Source: CAZTZL01 sp964617625
GTDB lineage: Bacteria; Zhuqueibacterota; QNDG01; DSAB01
Direction: 5' to 3'
Length of the DNA stretch: 11,024 bases
Assembly (NCBI GenBank): GCA_964617625.1
Contig: CAZTZL010000093.1
Span: 1 to 11,024, forward strand
Position 1 is the first letter of the stretch; every line of letters starts with the position of its first letter. Made by a program: the position numbers and the translations under genes. Shown here one piece after another: positions 1 to 4,655 of this stretch. The notes under the pieces are model-generated. The model searched no databases, was not told where the DNA came from, and saw nothing but the letters and a program-made list of their open reading frames with translations.

Positions 1-1
1 G

Positions 2-913
2 CTAATCAATAATCTTCCCAATTCGATTGAGACGCACGGAAAACAATCTGGCGAAGAGTTTCCATCGAGGAATCGTGCCATCCATTGAGAAGTAGATGAA
101 ACTCAATTTGCCTTTGATCTGATGCCGTCTGACTGTACCAAAGTGCCGGCTGTCCAGTGAATCGTCCCGATCGTCGCCCATGACAAAATAACAATTCGGT
201 GAGACGCGGAAGGGACCGAAGTTATCCCGCACGCTTTCGAATTGTGTGAAAACGGTTGAATCACTGTGCTGGACATACGGCTCTATGAGTTTCTTATTGT
301 TGATCCATACGTTTTTATTGCGTATTTCAACCATGTCGCCCGGCACTCCGATAATCCGTTTGATAAAATCCGTTTTTTCATCGACAGGATATTTAAAAAG
401 AATGATATCTCCCCGTTCCGGATTATGTGTCGAGAAGTAGATTTGATTACTGAGAATAAAATCTCCAACGAGAAGAGAAGGTTCCATGGAACCGCTTGCA
501 ATTGTATATGGTTTGATCACATTTTCTTTAATCGCCATGGCCACGGACTGGTCAATCATCAATGTAACAACGATAACAGCGAGGTAAATATACCATTTGT
601 TGTAAAATTTAGGCTGATATTCCAAATCTTTTTTTCTTGCTGTCAGGATGGATTCAATGATCACAAATAGATGGGCGGCCAGGGAAATGAGCAGAACCAG
701 AAAAAGGAGAGCGATTTTAAATCCGGTCATATCCTGCTTCACTGCGTAAAAGGTCATTGTAAAAACAATTCCGCCCCAGAGCGTAAATATGAAATTAAAG
801 AATAATCCTTTCAGAGGCTGTCCGTTGTAAACCTGACCGAGTCCAGGCAAAATGTAACTGAGCAGTCCGGCCAGCCACCAGCGCCGCTTTACGTTTTTTG
901 ATTTTTCATTCAT
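2..913 (-). CDS. lepB: Signal peptidase I with an N-terminal multi-TM extension
   Basis: Type I signal peptidase of the S26 family, which cleaves signal peptides from exported proteins on the outer face of the inner membrane. The 303-residue product has all the family boxes: SGSMEPSLLVGD (140-151) with nucleophile Ser142, DFIKRIIGVPGD (182-193) with general base Lys185, and the C-terminal box GDDRDDSLDSR (246-256). A hydrophobic segment at about 107-128 is the usual anchor. Before it lies an unusual region with hydrophobic stretches near 13-30, 37-58 and 67-90 and the motif LPGLGQVYNGQ (22-32), which resembles TM2-type small membrane domains. The gene is complete, with its stop at 2-4. It starts 21 bases after the small protein gene and has the ribosome site AAAGGA about 7 bases upstream, so it is probably the last gene of the sigma-factor operon. 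The function is secure; the role of the extension is unknown. Confidence 0.95.
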   Translation of the reverse strand: MNEKSKNVKRRWWLAGLLSYILPGLGQVYNGQPLKGLFFNFIFTLWGGIVFTMTFYAVKQDMTGFKIALLFLVLLISLAAHLFVIIESILTARKKDLEYQPKFYNKWYIYLAVIVVTLMIDQSVAMAIKENVIKPYTIASGSMEPSLLVGDFILSNQIYFSTHNPERGDIILFKYPVDEKTDFIKRIIGVPGDMVEIRNKNVWINNKKLIEPYVQHSDSTVFTQFESVRDNFGPFRVSPNCYFVMGDDRDDSLDSRHFGTVRRHQIKGKLSFIYFSMDGTIPRWKLFARLFSVRLNRIGKIID

Positions 914-934
914 GGATTGATCCTTTCGTATCTG

Positions 935-1174
935 TTAGAATCCGATTTTGAATACGGAAAGACATCTTCCAATCGAGAACCAGTTTCCCGGCAGGAGAAA
1001 ATGCAACAAATAACATACCGTGACACCGATGCCGAAGATATCTTCCCATCGCTGCGGGAATGCGAAACGGAAATGCTTACCCGGACTTTCCGTTAATTTG
1101 AATTTCGGCTGGATCGTTTCGATTTGATCCAGTTTGTTTTGATAATACGTTCTCATGATTTTTTTAAGCTTCAT
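935..1174 (-). CDS. Small single-TM protein encoded directly after the sigma factor
   Basis: A 79-residue protein that I do not recognise. Its first part (1-45) is basic and polar (MKLKKIMRTYYQNKLDQIE); residues about 46-62 (IFGIGVTVCYLLHFLLP) form one probable membrane segment, followed by a short tail. Its ATG lies inside the sigma gene, so the two genes overlap by 11 bases, a translational-coupling arrangement. A GGAG ribosome site sits about 8 bases upstream of that ATG, within the sigma coding sequence. Anti-sigma factors often follow ECF sigma genes in this way and have a cytoplasmic N-terminus plus one membrane segment, so a reduced anti-sigma or membrane tether for the sigma factor is possible. 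No zinc-binding HxxxCxxC anti-sigma motif is visible. The gene is probably real given its start context; the function is inference only. Confidence 0.7.
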   Translation of the reverse strand: MKLKKIMRTYYQNKLDQIETIQPKFKLTESPGKHFRFAFPQRWEDIFGIGVTVCYLLHFLLPGNWFSIGRCLSVFKIGF

Positions 1175-1727
1175 TGTATTTCTCCAGAGCTTTTTTTATT
1201 TTCTGACGTATTGTGTGTAATCTCGATTTAACGGTTCCATTCGGGATGCTCATGATTTTTGAAATATGTCTACAGGTGAATCCTTCGTAAAACCGGAGAT
1301 AGGCAATTTCTCTGAATTCCGGTTCGAATCCGGAAAGAGCCTGTTCAATCTGTCCGGTCATCTCCTTGTCAAGGAATCGGTTTTCAGGTGAGCTGTCTCC
1401 GGTTTCCGATTTTATATTTTCTCCCAGGGAATCCGTTGATTGAGTCACAAGCTTCTTTTTATTCAGGAAATTGATGCAGTGGTTTTTAGCAATGGTATAG
1501 ATCCATGTGTTAAAGGAGTAAAAGGGATTGTACTTTTCCAAATTCTGAAATACTTTCAGCATGATTTCCTGCAGAAGGTCCTCTGCTTCGTTCTGGACAA
1601 TATTCCGGATGAAAAAGAACAATCGTTTGTGATACGTTTGCCAGATGTTGTCGAACAGTTCTTGCCGTGCTGCCGTATCCGATCGCGATTGGATGTAAAT
1701 GGTCAAAGATTCTATGGGAGAAGACAT
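1164..1727 (-). CDS. ECF-type RNA polymerase sigma factor
   Basis: A sigma-70 family extracytoplasmic-function sigma factor of 187 residues, the usual ECF size, which directs RNA polymerase to a small promoter set. The sigma-2 domain spans about 25-92, with the region 2 signature AEDLLQEIMLKVF (48-60) and the FNTWIYTIAKNHCINFLNKKK block (72-92). A polar linker follows, then the sigma-4 domain (about 125-182), with EFREIAYLRFYEGFT leading into the helix-turn-helix ISKIMSIPNGTVKSRLHTIRQKI. A ribosome site AGGA lies 5 bases before the ATG. It heads an apparent operon with a small membrane protein (11-base overlap) and signal peptidase I. The subgroup cannot be assigned by eye. Autoregulation is possible (see the promoter candidate upstream) but unproven. 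Confidence 0.93.
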   Translation of the reverse strand: MSSPIESLTIYIQSRSDTAARQELFDNIWQTYHKRLFFFIRNIVQNEAEDLLQEIMLKVFQNLEKYNPFYSFNTWIYTIAKNHCINFLNKKKLVTQSTDSLGENIKSETGDSSPENRFLDKEMTGQIEQALSGFEPEFREIAYLRFYEGFTCRHISKIMSIPNGTVKSRLHTIRQKIKKALEKYNEA

Positions 1728-1766
1728 GCCTGTCCTGTTTTTAATTCGATTCGGATTCTATTTAAA

Positions 1767-1792
1767 TATACCGAAAAATTGAATAAGGGTTC
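1767..1792 (-). promoter_or_regulatory. Possible ECF-type promoter upstream of the sigma gene
   Basis: Reading the minus strand, GAACC (1792-1788) is followed after 15 bases by GGTATA (1772-1767), about 40 bases before the sigma ATG. GAAC-type -35 boxes are typical of ECF-dependent promoters and such sigma genes often activate themselves. The -10 box is not diagnostic and the region is AT-rich, so a chance match is likely enough to keep this tentative. Confidence 0.2.
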
Positions 1793-2021
1793 GGGAAAAG
1801 TTATGTTTGTATAAGATGAAATTTAGAATTATTAAAATTAATTGGAAGTATGATTTAATGGAATCAATGTGAAGCCTTTCATAAAAAAGTTTAATTTCAT
1901 TAAAGATGGAATGGATGATACATTTGAAACAGGGAGAATATTGTCTTTTCGATCCCGATTCTCTATTAAAAATATTATTGAATATCGGGAGAGAAATCTA
2001 AATAGCAGAAAATACTACAAG

Positions 2022-2053
2022 ATCTCTCATCCCGATAAATCGGGATGAGAGAT
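2022..2053. repeat. Perfect 15-bp inverted repeat (hairpin)
   Basis: ATCTCTCATCCCGAT (2022-2036) is repeated as its exact reverse complement at 2039-2053, separated by AA. It would form a very stable hairpin in RNA from either strand. Neither side is followed by a strong T-run; on the minus strand the following bases are only moderately T-rich. It could act as a terminator between the STAS gene and the sigma operon, or be one copy of a dispersed intergenic palindrome. The core CCCGATAAATCGGG is a palindrome type often seen between genes in FCB-group genomes (from memory). Confidence 0.75.
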
Positions 2054-2183
2054 GACAAGTGAAGCGATTGCTGCTGATACACAAACCATCACTTCACCTG
2101 GATTCCGGATTGAGAATCGTCGAAATTGCAAATGACAAATCTTTTCAGGACAGTCAACGAATTCTATTAATGGATACTTTTTA

Positions 2184-2582
2184 TTATTCCTGCTTTTCCA
2201 GCCACTCCATGGCCTGAGTGGGATTCGTAAAAATTTCTACGATAACTCCCAGTTTTTTATTGCGGTCTATGATTTCTTTCATGGCGATTTGTGCGACTGC
2301 TTTTTTCGGCATAATCAGGGCCCAGTATTTCCAGCCTGCTTCCCGAATACGTTTTTCCCAAAATATTTGACTCCACGTTATATCTTCCTGCCGCATCGCC
2401 GCGTTGTCTCTGTCGTCTGACAGCCATTTTGTACAGTTATATTGTATAAAAATATCCGCGCCTTTTGTCATAACCTCGTGGAAAGGGCTGCCGAAAATGA
2501 ATTTCTTGTACTTGTGGTGGACGATTTTTTTGCCCGGATATACAATCAGTGTAGCGAATTCATTATCCATAATCTTTTTCAT
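2184..2582 (-). CDS. STAS/SEC14-domain (SpoIIAA-like) protein
   Basis: A 132-residue cytoplasmic protein with the look of the SpoIIAA-like/STAS-SEC14 family. It opens with a strand pair TLIVYPGKKIVHHKYKKFIFG (11-31), followed by FHEVMTKGADIFIQYNCTKWLSDDRDNAAM (34-63). The TKWLSDDR-N-AM block is the family hallmark. WKYWALIMPKKAVAQIAMKEI (84-104) and a final VIVEIFTNPTQAMEWLEKQ (113-131) complete the fold. STAS domains bind nucleotides or partner proteins; the exact role of this single-domain type is not established. The start at 2582 is supported by AGAGG about 6 bases upstream; Met5 is an alternative. It lies 130 bases downstream of the aldo/keto reductase on the same strand, so it may be separately transcribed. 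Confidence 0.8.
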   Translation of the reverse strand: MKKIMDNEFATLIVYPGKKIVHHKYKKFIFGSPFHEVMTKGADIFIQYNCTKWLSDDRDNAAMRQEDITWSQIFWEKRIREAGWKYWALIMPKKAVAQIAMKEIIDRNKKLGVIVEIFTNPTQAMEWLEKQE

Positions 2583-2712
2583 TTGCGCCTCTTATTTAAA
2601 GATATTGATTGAGTTGATTATTTTCAATAATAATCGTTGTCATAAAGTCGGTTATATGATTCCTTTTATATGCTGTTTTATTAACGGTTTAAAAAAGAGA
2701 TACCAATAACTT

Positions 2713-3696
2713 TTACCAGTACTGATGCACCAGTTCACGAATATGCCGATCGTAAATTTTTTGAACCTCAGACATCGTCTCTTCACTCAGATCCGGCATA
2801 TCGGCCACACTGACATTTTCCTCGGCCTGCGAAGAGCGCTTTGCGCCGGGAATCGTGCAGGTCACGGCATCGAACATCAGAATCCATTTGAGTGCGAACT
2901 GGGCCATACTCATCCCCGAAGGGCAGACGGCCTTCAATTCCTCCACGGCTTTCAGGCCGATATCGTAATCCACGCCGGAAAAGGTCTCTCCCCGGTCGAA
3001 CGCTTCGCCGTGGCGGTTGAACTGCCGGTGGTCGTCCGGTTCAAATGTGGTGTTCGGTTTGAGTTTGCCGGTCAGCATACCCGATGCCAGGGGCACGCGG
3101 GCAAGAATACCCACCCGGTGCTTTTTCGCCTGCTCGAAGAACAGTTCCGATGGCCTCATCCGGAACATGTTGAAAATGATCTGCACAGATTGGACATTGG
3201 GAAACTCGATGGCCTTCAACGCTTCTTCCACTTTTTCGACGCTGACGCCGTAGTAGCGAATTTTTCCGGCTTTGACCAGATCATCCAGTATCCCGAAGAC
3301 TTCGGGCATGTAATAAACTTCGGTCGGAGGACAGTGGAGCTGGAGGAGGTCAATGGTTTCCGTACCCAGATTCTTCAAACTGCGTTCGATGAAAGCAGCC
3401 AGGTTTTCCCGGTTGTATCCCGCCGTTACGTGCGGATTCAGACGGCGTCCGGCTTTGGTCGCAACGATGATGGATTCGCTGCGTTCGCTTCGGAGCTGTT
3501 TAATCAGTCGTTCGCTGTGGCCATCGCCGTACACATCGGCAGTGTCAATAAAATTCACTCCGAGATCCACAGCGCGATGCAGAGCGGCTATGGATTCGCT
3601 GTCATCTACTTTTCCCCAGGCGTCGCCAATGGCCCATGCGCCGAAACTGACGGCGGATATCTTCCATCCAGTGCGTCCCAATTCTCGATATTGCAT
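2713..3696 (-). CDS. Aldo/keto reductase
   Basis: An NAD(P)H-dependent oxidoreductase of the aldo/keto reductase superfamily, 327 residues, a full-length TIM barrel. The catalytic tetrad is intact: Asp51 and Tyr56 (GVNFIDTADVYGDGHSE), Lys81 (VATKAGRR) and His121 (IDLLQLHCPP). The cofactor-binding end is present as LASGMLTGKL (203-212) and IPGAKRSSQAEENV (282-295). The N-terminus MQYRELGRTGWKISAVSFGAWAIG is typical of the general oxidoreductase (YajO/Tas-like) branch. The start is supported by AAGGGGA about 7 bases upstream. The substrate cannot be told from sequence. It is divergent from the flavoprotein gene to its right. Its base composition is visibly richer in G+C than its neighbours, which fits recent transfer or a different codon-usage class. 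Confidence 0.93.
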   Translation of the reverse strand: MQYRELGRTGWKISAVSFGAWAIGDAWGKVDDSESIAALHRAVDLGVNFIDTADVYGDGHSERLIKQLRSERSESIIVATKAGRRLNPHVTAGYNRENLAAFIERSLKNLGTETIDLLQLHCPPTEVYYMPEVFGILDDLVKAGKIRYYGVSVEKVEEALKAIEFPNVQSVQIIFNMFRMRPSELFFEQAKKHRVGILARVPLASGMLTGKLKPNTTFEPDDHRQFNRHGEAFDRGETFSGVDYDIGLKAVEELKAVCPSGMSMAQFALKWILMFDAVTCTIPGAKRSSQAEENVSVADMPDLSEETMSEVQKIYDRHIRELVHQYW

Positions 3697-3846
3697 GAAA
3701 TCCCCTTTGATAAAATTTAAACTGTTTTATTGCATTGTTTTTTTGTTCAATATTTCTAATATTAGTAACATATTTTTAAATATACAAACATTTTTTAAAT
3801 GATTGCCGGAAAAATATCCGGAGAAATTGGATCGAAAGGATCAATT
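3697..3846. promoter_or_regulatory. Divergent promoter region with a 10-bp palindrome
   Basis: This 150-base AT-rich stretch separates the divergent aldo/keto reductase and flavoprotein starts, so it should hold both promoters. It contains the perfect palindrome CTAATATTAG (3756-3765), which sits within a looser TGTT...AACA arrangement and could be an operator. Closer to the flavoprotein start, CCGGA and TCCGG (3806-3810 and 3817-3821) can form a small leader hairpin. I could not fix -35/-10 boxes with confidence. Confidence 0.35.
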
Positions 3847-4299
3847 ATGCCTCGTGTTTATATCCGGGATTTAAAAATCATTGAAAGAATTATCCGGAAA
3901 GCACAAATCTGTCATCTTGCCATGAAAGATGGCGATAATCCATACGTAATCCCCATGAATTTTGGATACTACGATCGGACACTCTATTTTCATTCCGGGA
4001 AGAAGGGGAAAAAGATGGATATTCTGAAAAATAATCCCCATGTCTCGTTTGCATTGGAAGCCGATATCGAACTGATTCGGGCGGAAGAAGCATGCGGATT
4101 CACCGCACGTTTCAAAAGTATTGCGGGATCAGGACGGGCCGTTCTTGTCGATGATCTGCAAGAGAAAAAAGAGGCGCTTTCGATTATCATGCGGCAATAC
4201 TCTGATCGTTTTTTTACATTTCCAGGTCTTAAATTGGAAAGGGTAGCGATTATCAAAGTGGATATTACAGATATGACCGCGAGAGTGCATGGATATTAA
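3847..4299 (+). CDS. Pyridoxamine 5'-phosphate oxidase family (NimA-like) flavoprotein
   Basis: A 150-residue split-barrel FMN-binding protein of the pyridoxamine 5'-phosphate oxidase-like family, of the NimA-like type. It begins with a helix, ERIIRKAQICHLAMKDGDNPYVIPMNFGYYDRTLYFHSGKKGKKMDILKNNPHVSFALE (13-71), the usual barrel and flavin-binding core. It continues with CGFTARFKSIAGSGRAVLVDD (83-103) and IIMRQYS (113-119). Members bind FMN or other flavins and reduce small molecules; the substrate here is unknown. I place the start at 3847 rather than 3799, because AAAGGA (3835-3840) lies 6 bases before this ATG and the upstream 16 codons match nothing in the family. It is transcribed divergently from the aldo/keto reductase and is followed directly by the repeat array. 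Confidence 0.85.
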   Translation: MPRVYIRDLKIIERIIRKAQICHLAMKDGDNPYVIPMNFGYYDRTLYFHSGKKGKKMDILKNNPHVSFALEADIELIRAEEACGFTARFKSIAGSGRAVLVDDLQEKKEALSIIMRQYSDRFFTFPGLKLERVAIIKVDITDMTARVHGY

Positions 4300-4306
4300 T
4301 AAAAAA

Positions 4307-4417
4307 GGGACTGGAGGCTAGGGACTGGGGACTAATGAATGGTGAATGGGGAAGGTGGAACAGAGAACGGAGACGGGAGACCGGAAAACAGTAAACAGTA
4401 AACAGTAAACAGTAAAC
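4307..4417 (+). repeat. Degenerate heptamer-phased tandem array, left part
   Basis: All 111 bases fall into a strict 7-base register. The units run GGGACTG, GAGGCTA, GGGACTG, GGGACTA, ATGAATG, GTGAATG, GGGAAGG, TGGAACA, GAGAACG, GAGACGG, GAGACCG, GAAAACA, then GTAAACA repeated to the gap. Position 4 is A in all but one unit and position 1 is nearly always G. The sequence drifts from GC-rich to AT-rich units while the register never slips. Heptanucleotide repeats of this sort are known in cyanobacteria and some other bacteria; their function is unclear. Confidence 0.9.
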
Positions 4418-4572
4418 NNNNNNNNNNNNNNNNNNNNNNNNNNNNNNNNNNNNNNNNNNNNNNNNNNNNNNNNNNNNNNNNNNNNNNNNNNNNNNNNNNN
4501 NNNNNNNNNNNNNNNNNGAGAACGGAGACGGGAGACCGGAAAACAGTAAACAGTAAACAGTAAACAGTAAAC
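4363..4572 (+). repeat. 55-base direct repeat flanking the gap
   Basis: Bases 4363-4417, immediately before the N block, are identical to 4518-4572, immediately after it. The identity covers exactly the last 55 bases of the left piece and the first 55 of the right piece. That pattern is what de Bruijn assemblers leave when contigs share a 55-mer at a graph junction, so one copy may be artefactual. Confidence 0.85.
4418..4517. other. Assembly gap of 100 N
   Basis: Exactly 100 unknown bases, the usual placeholder for a gap of unknown size. It lies inside the heptamer array, which explains why the assembly broke here. The real distance could be longer, shorter or zero. Confidence 0.98.
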
Positions 4573-4580
4573 TGATAACT
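4518..4580 (+). repeat. Degenerate heptamer-phased tandem array, right part
   Basis: Nine consecutive 7-base units: GAGAACG, GAGACGG, GAGACCG, GAAAACA, three GTAAACA, GTAAACT and GATAACT. The pattern then stops. The first 55 bases duplicate the end of the left array. Confidence 0.88.
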
Positions 4581-4655
4581 CTATCCATTCTATCCTATGT
4601 ACAACTTTATTGATTCATTTACGTACAAGTAAAAAAATAAATATATGAGGATTCT

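Larger units (their letters stand above)
1728..2183. other. 456-base intergenic stretch, no gene seen
   Basis: This AT-rich stretch lies between the start of the sigma gene and the 3' end of the STAS gene, both on the minus strand. I see no credible coding frame or tRNA. It contains a perfect 15-bp palindrome (2022-2053) and a looser inverted pair of the same core, TCCCGAT at 1953-1959 and ATCGGGA at 1984-1990. A weak pair GTGAAG/CTTCAC flanks 2065-2095. The part nearest 1728 should carry the sigma operon promoter. Confidence 0.6.
4300..4655. other. Intergenic region made mostly of heptamer repeat and assembly gap
   Basis: No gene is present. From 4307 the sequence is a heptamer-phased array, broken by 100 N and resuming to 4580. 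The remaining 75 bases up to the next start are AT-rich and should hold the promoter of the DUF5916 gene; no consensus boxes are convincing. The true length of the region is unknown because of the gap. Confidence 0.8.

Noticed and set aside
2725..3720. 331-codon plus-strand frame opposite the aldo/keto reductase
   Set aside because: Antisense to a protein with an intact catalytic tetrad. The translation is rich in His, Phe and Arg with no recognisable fold, as expected of a GC-biased shadow.
3799..3846. 16-residue N-terminal extension of the flavoprotein
   Set aside because: The downstream ATG at 3847 has AAAGGA at 6 bases, while the extension encodes a leader hairpin region with no family likeness.
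4391..4572. CRISPR-like array
   Set aside because: Repeats are contiguous 7-base units with no spacers and no cas genes nearby.
4265..4588. Minus-strand frame across the repeat and N block, with VYCLLFT repeats
   Set aside because: It is a by-product of translating a 7-base repeat (21 bases give a 7-residue period), runs through 100 N and overlaps the end of the flavoprotein gene.
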